DNA from: Brachybacterium equifaecis
GTDB taxonomy: Bacteria; Actinomycetota; Actinomycetes; Actinomycetales; Dermabacteraceae
Reading direction: 5' to 3'
NCBI RefSeq assembly: GCF_023509525.1
Contig: NZ_JAKNCJ010000009.1
Span: 1-64,000 of the forward strand
DNA: 64,000 nt
Of the stretch, positions 56,956 to 64,000 are shown in pieces (the stretch's first letter is position 1; every line of letters starts with the position of its first letter). Below the pieces are notes generated by a model, which saw only the letters and a program-made list of their open reading frames with translations, did no database searches and had not been told where the DNA came from. Both the position numbers and the translations under genes were made by a program.

Positions 56956-59900
56956 TCAGCCGACCGTCACGTCCCCGCGCTGCGCGGACCGCGCGAGCTT
57001 CACGGCCCCCGCGTACCCGCAGGCCAGGCCGATCAGCAGCCACACGCTCATCCACAGCAGGTTCTGCCCGGGGTGCACCCAGTCGCCGCCCACGGCCCCG
57101 CGCAGCGCGTCGACCGTGTGGGTCATCGGCAGGTAGGGGTGGATGGCCCGGAAGAACGCGGGGAGGGTCTGCACCGGGTAGGTGCCGCCGGCGCCCGCGA
57201 CCTGCAGGGCCACGAGCACGAGGCCCACGAACTTGCCGATCGGGCCGAACAGGGCGCCGAAGCCGTGGTTCAGGGCGGTGAAGATGACCGAGGTGGCCGC
57301 GGCGATCGCGAACATCAGGGCCAGGTTCGCCGCGGTGATGCCGACGGCCCAGTGCAGGATCGCGACGGCGATCGCGGATTCGACCACAGCCAGCGCGAAC
57401 GCGGGTGCGAGCCCGCCCGCGAGCAGTGCGAGCGGCCGTGCCCCGCTGCGCGCGGCGCGCTCCGAGAACGGCGGCATCATCAGGAACATCGCCATGGCGC
57501 CCACCCACAGGCCGATGCTGAGGAACAGCGGAGCGAGGCCCTCGCCGAACCGGTCCAGCCCGTTCTCGCGCTGGAAGTCCATGGCGACCGGGGTTGCGGC
57601 GGCGTCGCTGAGCTGGGCCCGCTCGGCGTCGGTGTAGGAGGGGACCTCGTCGCGGGCCTCGGCGAGGCCGTCGTGCAGCTGGGCGCTGCCGCCGGCGAGC
57701 TCGTCGGCCCCGCTGGAGAGGCGCCCGGTGGCGCCGGCGAGCTGGGAGGCGCCGTCGCGCAGGGTGCCGGCGCCGGCCTCGAGCCGCTGGGACGCCGAGG
57801 CGAGGCGGCGGGCGCCGTCGTCGACCTGGGCGGCGCCGCCGGCGAGCGCCTGGGCTCCGGAGTCGGCGGTGGCGAGGCCCGCGCTCAGCGAGTCGGCCCC
57901 GCTGGCGAGCTGGCCGGTCGCGCCGGCGAGCTGGTCCGCTCCGGAGCGTGCCGTGCCGACGCCCCCGGTGTAGGCCTGCACCCCGCCGGCGAGCTGGTCG
58001 GCGCCCGCGTCCAGGCGGCGGGCGGAGCCGGCGAGGGTCTGCGACCCGGCGGCGACCTGCTGGGCGCCGGAGTTCAGCCGGTCCACGCCCTCGACCGCGC
58101 CGCTGGCCTCGGCGGAGATCTCCGGGAGCGCGTTCGCGAGGGCATGGCCCTGCGCCGCGAGGGCGTCGATCCGCTGGTGCGCGGCGGCGGGATCGGCGCC
58201 GACGGACTGGGCGTCGGCGGCGACCTGCGCGATCGCCGCGGAGAGCGCGTCGATCCCGCTGCTGAGGTGCGCGGCCGGCTCGCTCAGCGCGCCGGCGGTC
58301 TCCTCGACGTGCTGGGCGGCGCCGCGGAGGTCATCGAGCCGGGTCTCGAGCGCATCGGCGCTCTGCGCGATGCGGTCGCTGCGCCCGGCGATCCCGGCGG
58401 CGCCCTCCTGCACCTGCTGGGCGGAGGCCGAGGCGGCATCGGCGTCCTCGGCGCTCGCGGCTGCGGCGTCCTCGAGCGCCGAGGCCTCGCCCGCACGGGA
58501 CTGCAGCTGCGCGCAGAACTCGGGGCTCGCCCCGGAGTCCGCGCAGGTCGCGGAGAGGTCCTGGAGCGCGCCCGAGAGCGCGGCGGCGTCGGTGCGGGTC
58601 GCAGCGGCGGACTGCGCGGAGCGCGAGGCGTCGGCCTCGGCGGTGCGCAGGGCGCCGTCGAGGGCGCGCGCATCGGAGGCGTCCTGCTGGAGGTCGGTGC
58701 GCAGCGAGTCGACCTCAGCGGCCGAGGACTCGATGCGCTCCCGCAGGGCCGCGGCGTCGGCGTGCGCGTCCTGGACTGCAGCCGACAGGGCGCGGGCGTC
58801 CTCGGCGAGGGCGGAGGCGTCGCTGGTGGGGTCGGCCAGCGAGTCGGCGATGCGGTGCGCGGCGCCTGCGAGCTCGTCGACGGCGGCGTTCGCCGCGTCC
58901 GAGGCCTCGGCGACGCTGGCGGGAGTGATGCCCAGCGCGTCGGCGCGCTGCTGGATGGCGTGCGCGGCGTCGCTGAGCTGCTGGGTGCCGCCGGCGACCT
59001 GGCCGGCGCCGGCGGCGAGGGTGTCGGCCCCCGCGGCGAGCTGGCCGGTTCCGGAGGCGAGCTGGTCGGCCCCGCCGCGCAGCGCGGGACCGGACTGGTC
59101 CAGCGCCGCGAGGCCGCCCTGGAGGCGGCCTGCGCCGCTCGCGAGCTGGGCGGTGCCGCCGCTCAGCGTCACGGCTCCGGCGGAGAGCTGGTCGAGGCCC
59201 ACCACGAGGTCTGCGCTGCCGTCGCGCAGCTGCCCGGTGCCGCCGGTGAGGGTGCCGGCGCCGTCCGCGAGCTGGCCCGTGCCGTCCGCGAGCTGCGCGG
59301 AGCCGTCCTGCAGGGACGCGGCGCCGTCGTCGATCTGGTGGGAGCCGTCAGCCAGAGAGGCCGCGCCGTCGGACAGGTCGCCGGAGCCGTCGACGGCGGA
59401 GCCGAGGCCCTCGTGGATGCTCGTGAAGCCGACGTAGATGCGGTCGAGGTACTGCTCGGCGATGGTGCCGCGCAGCGCCTCCGTGAGCGCGGTGCCGACG
59501 GACTTCGTGAAGTTGCCGGAGACGTAGTTGATCGAGTCGTTCGTGCGCACGGTGATCTGCGACTGCTGCGCGGCGGAGGGGTCCTCCCCGAGAGCGGCGA
59601 TGTTCGCGGAGAGGTCAGCGGGTATCTCGATGGTCGCGCCGTAGGTGCCGTCGGCCAGGCCCGCGGCGGCCTCCTCGGGCGTCGCCTCGACGAAGGTGTA
59701 GAGGGTGCGCTTGTCGAGGTCCAGCAGGGTGCTGGTGAACTCCTCGCCGACCTCGAGGTGGGTGGTGTCCCCGCCGGGGGCGGTGACGTCGGCCCCGGTG
59801 TCGAGGTCCACGACGGCCGCGGTGATGCGGTCGAGGTTGCCGGAGGGGTCGTCGAAGGACCAGGTCAGGTTTCCCGCGTAGATGATCGGCACGAGCGCGA

Positions 59901-60027
59901 GCCCGGTGACGAAGAGCGCGGCGATGGGGCGCAGCCATTCCTCGGGCAGGTGCGCGAGGAGCCTGCCGCGGCGGGTCGTGGCCGGGGCGGCAGAGGAGGC
60001 GGGGGCGGAGCGATGTTCGAGAGCCAC
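56956..60027 (-). CDS. YhgE/Pip domain membrane protein with long coiled-coil extracellular domain
   Basis: 1023 residues. One N-terminal helix (IAALFVTGLALVPIIYAGNLTWSF), an extracellular YhgE N-domain (IPADLSANIAALGE), then ~650 residues of Ala/Gly/Asp/Ser/Gln-rich helical repeats of the type DGAxxLADGxxQL / SGAxxLxxGAxQL (about 215-360 and 660-790), with an Ala/Asp-rich coiled coil between; finally five or six C-terminal helices (LFLSIGLWVGAMAMFLMMPP onward) ending in GDWVHPGQNLLW. This is the YhgE/Pip and EsaA-like family, phage receptors or type VII secretion partners. GTG start, with TAGTGT six bases before it, suggests a leaderless transcript. Two TetR-like operators lie upstream. Confidence 0.87.
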   Translation of the reverse strand: MALEHRSAPASSAAPATTRRGRLLAHLPEEWLRPIAALFVTGLALVPIIYAGNLTWSFDDPSGNLDRITAAVVDLDTGADVTAPGGDTTHLEVGEEFTSTLLDLDKRTLYTFVEATPEEAAAGLADGTYGATIEIPADLSANIAALGEDPSAAQQSQITVRTNDSINYVSGNFTKSVGTALTEALRGTIAEQYLDRIYVGFTSIHEGLGSAVDGSGDLSDGAASLADGSHQIDDGAASLQDGSAQLADGTGQLADGAGTLTGGTGQLRDGSADLVVGLDQLSAGAVTLSGGTAQLASGAGRLQGGLAALDQSGPALRGGADQLASGTGQLAAGADTLAAGAGQVAGGTQQLSDAAHAIQQRADALGITPASVAEASDAANAAVDELAGAAHRIADSLADPTSDASALAEDARALSAAVQDAHADAAALRERIESSAAEVDSLRTDLQQDASDARALDGALRTAEADASRSAQSAAATRTDAAALSGALQDLSATCADSGASPEFCAQLQSRAGEASALEDAAAASAEDADAASASAQQVQEGAAGIAGRSDRIAQSADALETRLDDLRGAAQHVEETAGALSEPAAHLSSGIDALSAAIAQVAADAQSVGADPAAAHQRIDALAAQGHALANALPEISAEASGAVEGVDRLNSGAQQVAAGSQTLAGSARRLDAGADQLAGGVQAYTGGVGTARSGADQLAGATGQLASGADSLSAGLATADSGAQALAGGAAQVDDGARRLASASQRLEAGAGTLRDGASQLAGATGRLSSGADELAGGSAQLHDGLAEARDEVPSYTDAERAQLSDAAATPVAMDFQRENGLDRFGEGLAPLFLSIGLWVGAMAMFLMMPPFSERAARSGARPLALLAGGLAPAFALAVVESAIAVAILHWAVGITAANLALMFAIAAATSVIFTALNHGFGALFGPIGKFVGLVLVALQVAGAGGTYPVQTLPAFFRAIHPYLPMTHTVDALRGAVGGDWVHPGQNLLWMSVWLLIGLACGYAGAVKLARSAQRGDVTVG

Positions 60028-60050
60028 ACCGGTACACTACGACCAGGAAT

Positions 60051-60072
60051 CTCGATACGTCTATGTATCGAG
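60051..60072. promoter_or_regulatory. TetR-type operator candidate 1 upstream of the YhgE gene
   Basis: 22-bp palindrome with perfect 8-bp arms CTCGATAC / GTATCGAG around GTCTAT. It begins 24 bp upstream of the YhgE start. Confidence 0.7.
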
Positions 60073-60087
60073 CGCATCTGTGGCGCA

Positions 60088-60109
60088 CTAGATACGTTTG
60101 TGTATCGAG
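60088..60109. promoter_or_regulatory. TetR-type operator candidate 2 upstream of the YhgE gene
   Basis: CTAGATAC / GTATCGAG arms around GTTTGT, a near copy of site 1 shifted 37 bp. Two repeats next to a promoter suggest cooperative TetR repression of the YhgE gene. Confidence 0.65.
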
Positions 60110-60183
60110 TTGATCGGCGAAGGCCGACGGGGGGCCGACGAGGGGCCCTGCCCGCCCGCCTCAAGCCGGGGGCCGCCCCCGCG

Positions 60184-61539
60184 TCAGGCCGCGGGACCGG
60201 ACCCGGCGCGCGCGCCGGCCTGGCCGTCGGCGATCGCGATCGGGGCTGCGATCGATCCGCCGGCGCGGCGCTCGGGCGCCGGGCGCGCCCCGCCCCGTGC
60301 GACCGCGACGGCGAAGCCGATCAGGCCCGCCGCCATGGGCACGGCGAGCGCAGCCCAGGAGAGGCGATGATCGGCGAGCGCGGCGTCCCGGCCGGGGGCG
60401 AGCGCCTCGAGCATCATGCCGACGATCAGCACGCCCACGAGACCCGCGCCGAAGCCGCCGATGTTCACGAAGCCCGTCGCGGTGCCCACCGACATCGGCG
60501 AGACGCCGGTGCGGGCGAGGTCGAAGCCGAGTCCGCTCGCGGCGGCGCCGAGCGCCATCGTGCAGGAGAAGGCGATCAGCAGCGCGGTGGAGTGCTGGCC
60601 GGGCCAGGCGAGCATCACGATCCAGCCGGCGAGGTGGACCGCGACGGTCACGGCGACCAGCAGCACGCGACGCTGGGGGAAGCGGCCCGAGAGCGCGCCG
60701 ATCACGGGACCGAAGACCATCCCGGCGAGCACCTGGATGCTCAGCAGCAGCGAGACGGTCCCCGGGGTCGCGCCGTGGCCCTGGGTCAGCAGCGGCACGC
60801 CCCACATGACCACGTACACGTTCACCGAGAACAGCGTGACCCAGTGCGCGAACATGCCCGCCCATGCGCCGGGGGAGGTCAGGACGTCGCGCAGCACGGG
60901 GCGCGGGGACGCGCCGACGACGGGGATCGCGCCGGTGGGCAGGTCGCCCGCGGGCTCGTCGTGCACGAGCAGGAGCACCGCGAGAGCGCCGACGAGCAGC
61001 AGGGCGGCGATCATCCCGAACGCGGCGCTCCATCCGGCCGACAGCAGCACCGCGAAGAACGGCACCGCGGCGATGACCTGGCCCGACTGCCCGAGCACGC
61101 CCGTGAGCTGGGTGAACAGGGGTGCCATGCGCGGGCGGAACCACGCGGCGATCAGGCGGATCACGGAGATGAAGATCGCGGCGTCCCCCGCGCCGATCAG
61201 CACGCGCGCGAGCACGGCGAGCGGGTAGAGGGGGGTGAGGGCCATGAGGGTCTGGCCGACGAGCATCACGGCGCTGCCGATCAGCAGCATTCGGCGCGGC
61301 CCGAAGCGGTCCAGCAGCAGCCCGGCGGGGAACTGGGCGGCCGCGTAGGTGCCCAGCTGCACCGCGCCGAACACGGACAGCGCTCCGGCGCCCACGTGGA
61401 AGCGGTCCATCGCCTGCACCGAGGCGACCCCGATGCTGGAGCGCCCGGCGACGGTCGCGATGTAGGCGAGCATCGCCGCGCCCCACACCAGGTACGCCCA
61501 GCGGGTGCGGCGGGCGATGTCGGAGGACGTGCGGGGCAT
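60184..61539 (-). CDS. Major facilitator superfamily transporter
   Basis: 451 residues with 12 hydrophobic segments. Motif A region LLDRFGPRRMLLIGSAVMLVGQ; LARVLIGAGDAAIFISVIRLIAAWF; second half LSGRFPQRRVLLVAVT; then SPMSVGTATGFVNIGGFGAGLVGV. The pattern is close to the ACS/NarK-like group of sugar-acid or anion carriers, but substrate cannot be assigned. The C-terminal ~25 residues are low-complexity Gly/Ala. It lies 85 bp downstream of the amylosucrase gene on the same strand, so uptake of that enzyme's sugar (or export of a product) is a possible role. Confidence 0.82.
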   Translation of the reverse strand: MPRTSSDIARRTRWAYLVWGAAMLAYIATVAGRSSIGVASVQAMDRFHVGAGALSVFGAVQLGTYAAAQFPAGLLLDRFGPRRMLLIGSAVMLVGQTLMALTPLYPLAVLARVLIGAGDAAIFISVIRLIAAWFRPRMAPLFTQLTGVLGQSGQVIAAVPFFAVLLSAGWSAAFGMIAALLLVGALAVLLLVHDEPAGDLPTGAIPVVGASPRPVLRDVLTSPGAWAGMFAHWVTLFSVNVYVVMWGVPLLTQGHGATPGTVSLLLSIQVLAGMVFGPVIGALSGRFPQRRVLLVAVTVAVHLAGWIVMLAWPGQHSTALLIAFSCTMALGAAASGLGFDLARTGVSPMSVGTATGFVNIGGFGAGLVGVLIVGMMLEALAPGRDAALADHRLSWAALAVPMAAGLIGFAVAVARGGARPAPERRAGGSIAAPIAIADGQAGARAGSGPAA

Positions 61540-61624
61540 GGGGCCTGCTTCCGGGGGCGAGGGCGGGGAGGGGATCGCGGGGCCAGTGCCCGCGCCGACG
61601 CCGTCGTCCCTTCGAGGCTACTCC

Positions 61625-63586
61625 TCAGGCCGCCTGCGCGTCCTGGATGAACCAGAGCGCCTGGTAGGGGCCGACGGCGATGCTGGGCACGTCGAAGCTC
61701 CAGCGCGCGCCGGTGAGAGCCTCGCGGGCGCCGTGCCCGAGGGCCTCCTGGAGGAGCGCGGTGTCGAGCTCCACCGGGTGCTCCGAGACGTTCAGGACCT
61801 GCAGCATCGTGCCCAGCGGGTGCTCGCGGCGCAGGATCAGCAGTCGCGGATCCTGCCCGCCGACCACGTGCGACTCGACGCTCGCGTGGAGATGCGGCAG
61901 GGAGCGGCGCACCGCGATGAGGTGGCGCATCCCCCGCAGCACCTTCCCGGCGGGAGTGGAGGGACGCTCCGCGGCGGCGTCGGCCTCCGCGCGGGCGACC
62001 TCGCCCCACGGCATCGCGGGCCGGTGCACCCAGCGGTTGTCGGCCGCATGCTCGGGATCCTCGGCCCAGTTCTCGTCGTTCAGCAGCGCGATCTCATCGC
62101 CCATGTAGAGCAGCGGCAGGCCGCCGAAGCCGAGCATCGCCGCGTGCAGCAGCAGGATCCGGCGCACGGCGAGATCCGCGGCTGCGTCGTTCCCTGCGGC
62201 GAGGGCGCGCTCGAGCCCGGCGAGAGAGGCGAGGGAGCCCGAGATGCGCGTGTCGCCGGTGGCGGGGTTGTGCTGGAAGACGAGCCCCCGGGCGAAGGAG
62301 TCCGGGAACTCGCCCGCGTAGAACGCGGAGAGGAACGCGCGGTGGCCGTGGCCGCTGAGGCCGACGTCGGCGGCGTCCTCGTCAGTGATCGCCCAGCCGA
62401 TGTCGTCGTGGCAGCGCACGTAGGTCGCCCAGGTGGTCGAGGCGGGCTTCGCGGGGAACTTGCCGAGCGCCGTGGCCAGGAGCCGGGTGTCGCGGCTCGC
62501 GAGCGCCGACCACAGCTGCACCATGAAGGTGTTGTGGTACGCCATCTCGGAGACCTTGCCGCTGCTCTCGCCGGTGCCGAGGTAATGGATCAGGTCCTGC
62601 GGGCCGACGATCGCCTCGGCCTTGAAGGCGAGCGCCGGCGCGGCGATGCGGGCCGCCGCGCGCAGGGCGCGGGTGAGCTGGTGGACCTCCGGGAGGTTCT
62701 GGCAGTTCGTGCCCATCCGCTTCCAGGTGAAGGCGATCGCGTCCAGGCGCAGCACGTCCACGCCCTGGTTCGCGAGGAAGCAGATGATCTCGAGGAACTC
62801 GCAGAAGACGTCGGGGTTGGACCAGTCCAGGTCCCACTGGAAGGCGTTGAACGTGGTCCACACCCAGCGCCCCAGGTCCTCGTCCCAGGTGAAGTTTCCG
62901 GGGGCGAAGTCGGGGAAGACCTCGGGCAGGCTCTGCTCCCAGCGGTCGGGCATCTCGCGGTCCGGGTAGGTGAGGAAGTAGTCCAGGTACCGCTGCTCGC
63001 CGGCCTTCGCGCGCGCCACCCACTCGTGCTCCATCGCCACGTGGTTCAGCACGAGGTCGAGCTCCAGGCTCATGCCGCGGGAGTGGAGGTCTGCGGCGAG
63101 GGAGCGCAGATCCGCCATCGAGCCGAGGTCGCTGCGCACCGTGCGGTAGTCGCGCACCGCGTACCCGCCGTCGCTGTCCCCGGGGCGCGGGTCGAGCAGC
63201 GGCATCAGGTGCAGGTGAGTGACGTCGAGGGAGGCGAGGTGGTCCAGGTGCTGCGCGACGCCGCGCAGGTCACCGCCGAAGCGGTCCGCGTAGGCGACGT
63301 AGGCGAGCATCGAGGGATCCTGCAGCCAGTCGGGCGCGAGCAGCCGCGCCTCGTCGAGGTCGCGCAGATCCTCCGGTCGGTCCGCGAGCGCCGCCGCGAT
63401 GATCGCGAGCACACGCTCGAAGGTCTCGCCGGCGCGCTCGCCGAAGCACACCTCGAGGCCGCGGCGCAGATCGTCGCCGTAGCGGGCGAGCCGCAGGTCG
63501 AAGGTGCGCGCGAGCCGGGCGTCGACCGCCTCCTCCTCGGCGCGGGAGCGGGCAGCGGGGGCGGGAGACGTCGCGCGATGGCTCAT
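61625..63586 (-). CDS. Amylosucrase-type GH13 enzyme
   Basis: 653 residues. Helical N-terminal domain (about 1-100), then the GH13 barrel: [55 protein letters not shown] with nucleophile Asp near 282, [11 protein letters not shown] with acid/base Glu near 322, and [11 protein letters not shown] with the third Asp near 392. These positions and CHDDIGW match amylosucrase/sucrose hydrolase of GH13_4. The enzyme turns sucrose into alpha-1,4-glucan and fructose, or hydrolyses it. No signal peptide, so cytoplasmic. First gene of a pair with the MFS gene. Discriminating amylosucrase from sucrose hydrolase needs comparison of active-site loops. Confidence 0.87.
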   Translation of the reverse strand: MSHRATSPAPAARSRAEEEAVDARLARTFDLRLARYGDDLRRGLEVCFGERAGETFERVLAIIAAALADRPEDLRDLDEARLLAPDWLQDPSMLAYVAYADRFGGDLRGVAQHLDHLASLDVTHLHLMPLLDPRPGDSDGGYAVRDYRTVRSDLGSMADLRSLAADLHSRGMSLELDLVLNHVAMEHEWVARAKAGEQRYLDYFLTYPDREMPDRWEQSLPEVFPDFAPGNFTWDEDLGRWVWTTFNAFQWDLDWSNPDVFCEFLEIICFLANQGVDVLRLDAIAFTWKRMGTNCQNLPEVHQLTRALRAAARIAAPALAFKAEAIVGPQDLIHYLGTGESSGKVSEMAYHNTFMVQLWSALASRDTRLLATALGKFPAKPASTTWATYVRCHDDIGWAITDEDAADVGLSGHGHRAFLSAFYAGEFPDSFARGLVFQHNPATGDTRISGSLASLAGLERALAAGNDAAADLAVRRILLLHAAMLGFGGLPLLYMGDEIALLNDENWAEDPEHAADNRWVHRPAMPWGEVARAEADAAAERPSTPAGKVLRGMRHLIAVRRSLPHLHASVESHVVGGQDPRLLILRREHPLGTMLQVLNVSEHPVELDTALLQEALGHGAREALTGARWSFDVPSIAVGPYQALWFIQDAQAA

Positions 63587-63625
63587 GCGCCAAGCCTACG
63601 GGCGCGCCTGGATACCCTGACCCTC

Positions 63626-64000
63626 ATGACGACTCCCGATCGCGACCCCGCCGCTCCCTCCTCGTCCGCTCCCACCTCGTCCGACGCCACCGCGTCCGAC
63701 ACCCACGCGGTGGTCCCGGCCGCGGACGAGGGGGAGGACCCCGCGGCGTACTGGGAGCAGCGCTATGCCGCGGCGGAGACGATCTGGTCCGGAGCGGTCA
63801 ACGGCACGCTCTCCGCCGCCGTCGGCGATCTGCCGCCGGGCCGCGCGCTCGACCTCGGGTGCGGGGAGGGCGGGGACGCGATCTGGCTGGCGCAGCAGGG
63901 CTGGGACGTGCTCGGCGCCGACATCTCCCCGAGCGCCGTCGACCGCGCGACGCGCGCAGCGGAGGCGGCCGGGCTCGATCCGGAGCGGATCCGCTTCCTC
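63626..64000 (+). CDS. SAM-dependent class I methyltransferase (cut by window edge)
   Basis: The first 125 codons are present. A Ser/Ala/Asp-rich N-terminus of about 35 residues is followed by DPAAYWEQRYAAAETIWSG and the SAM-binding motif I RALDLGCGEGGDAIWLAQQG, then WDVLGADISPSAVDRA, the pattern of tellurite-resistance TehB/thiopurine-type methyltransferases. TACCCT lies seven bases before the ATG without a ribosome-binding site, which fits leaderless translation. Divergent from the amylosucrase gene with 39 bp between starts. The rest of the gene lies beyond 64000. Confidence 0.78.
   Translation, partial: MTTPDRDPAAPSSSAPTSSDATASDTHAVVPAADEGEDPAAYWEQRYAAAETIWSGAVNGTLSAAVGDLPPGRALDLGCGEGGDAIWLAQQGWDVLGADISPSAVDRATRAAEAAGLDPERIRFL

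Noticed and set aside
55468-61650. A 2060-codon open frame on the plus strand
   Set aside because: It runs antisense to the oxidoreductase, YhgE and MFS genes. High GC keeps antisense frames open; its translation is low-complexity Gly/Ala/Arg/Glu/His without any domain.
1-64000. tRNA, rRNA or riboswitch
   Set aside because: No TTCGA-type T-arm in a cloverleaf context and no recognisable riboswitch core was seen by eye; a covariance-model scan would be decisive.

Overview
This is chromosomal DNA from a high-GC Gram-positive bacterium, most likely an actinobacterium of the Micrococcales and perhaps Brachybacterium-like. The genus is an inference from gene content and GC-rich codon use, not from an alignment. 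Pointers are the fused LysX (lysyl-phosphatidylglycerol synthase plus lysyl-tRNA synthetase), class II fructose bisphosphatase GlpX, DinB/DUF664 proteins of the mycothiol-transferase type, an EIICBA-type GlcNAc PTS, several likely leaderless mRNAs and many lipobox proteins. About 58 protein genes are supported. No rRNA, tRNA, CRISPR array or intact mobile element was found.

Layout. 1-540: remnant of an IS3-type transposase. 574-5393: a membrane esterase divergent from lysX. 5808-15126: a visibly less GC-rich sugar island, all on the minus strand: substrate-binding lipoprotein, RbsA-type ATPase, two RbsC-type permeases, LacI regulator, AraD-type 4-epimerase, TIM-barrel epimerase and FGGY kinase. 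Two LacI-like operators lie just upstream. 15709-19806: aldo/keto reductase, three tandem paralogous cysteine-rich lipoproteins, and a PPK2 kinase. 19913-24876: an orphan HigA antitoxin with a toxin tail, GNAT, a YdhK-type lipoprotein under a CsoR-like copper operator, a VOC dioxygenase-like protein, an Abi/HEPN protein and an APH-type kinase. 25005-34290: a CotH-like lipoprotein broken by an amber codon, DUF4282, fatty acid desaturase, a 45-residue acidic protein, two GPP34 paralogues, Pr6Pr, GlgC and an AI-2E family exporter. 34462-41739: VOC, SRPBCC, aldo/keto reductase, aldehyde dehydrogenase, drug-type MFS and ADP-ribosylglycohydrolase. 41914-49930: NagE-type PTS, TSUP exporter, PadR, NAD-epimerase with divergent TetR, DhaKL and DUF1905. 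49985-55255: HipBA, WYL regulator, two DinB proteins and GlpX. 55573-64000: Gfo/Idh/MocA oxidoreductase, a giant YhgE/Pip protein, MFS, amylosucrase, and the start of a methyltransferase.

How the genes fit together. The sugar island looks like a complete ABC-uptake, kinase and epimerase route feeding a pentulose into the pentose phosphate pathway under LacI control. Other carbon functions (GlgC, amylosucrase plus MFS, NagE, DhaKL, GlpX) handle glycogen or alpha-glucans, GlcNAc, dihydroxyacetone and gluconeogenesis. Stress and defence functions include HipBA, a HigA remnant, Abi and a copper-responsive lipoprotein.

The least expected structure lies between genes. One family of seven ~75-bp palindromes (core around CACGTGCACCAGTGCACGTG) and one of four ~52-bp palindromes (core GGTACCTTTC...GAAAGGTACC) sit mostly at 3' ends of genes. 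The first family shows compensatory base changes in its stem.
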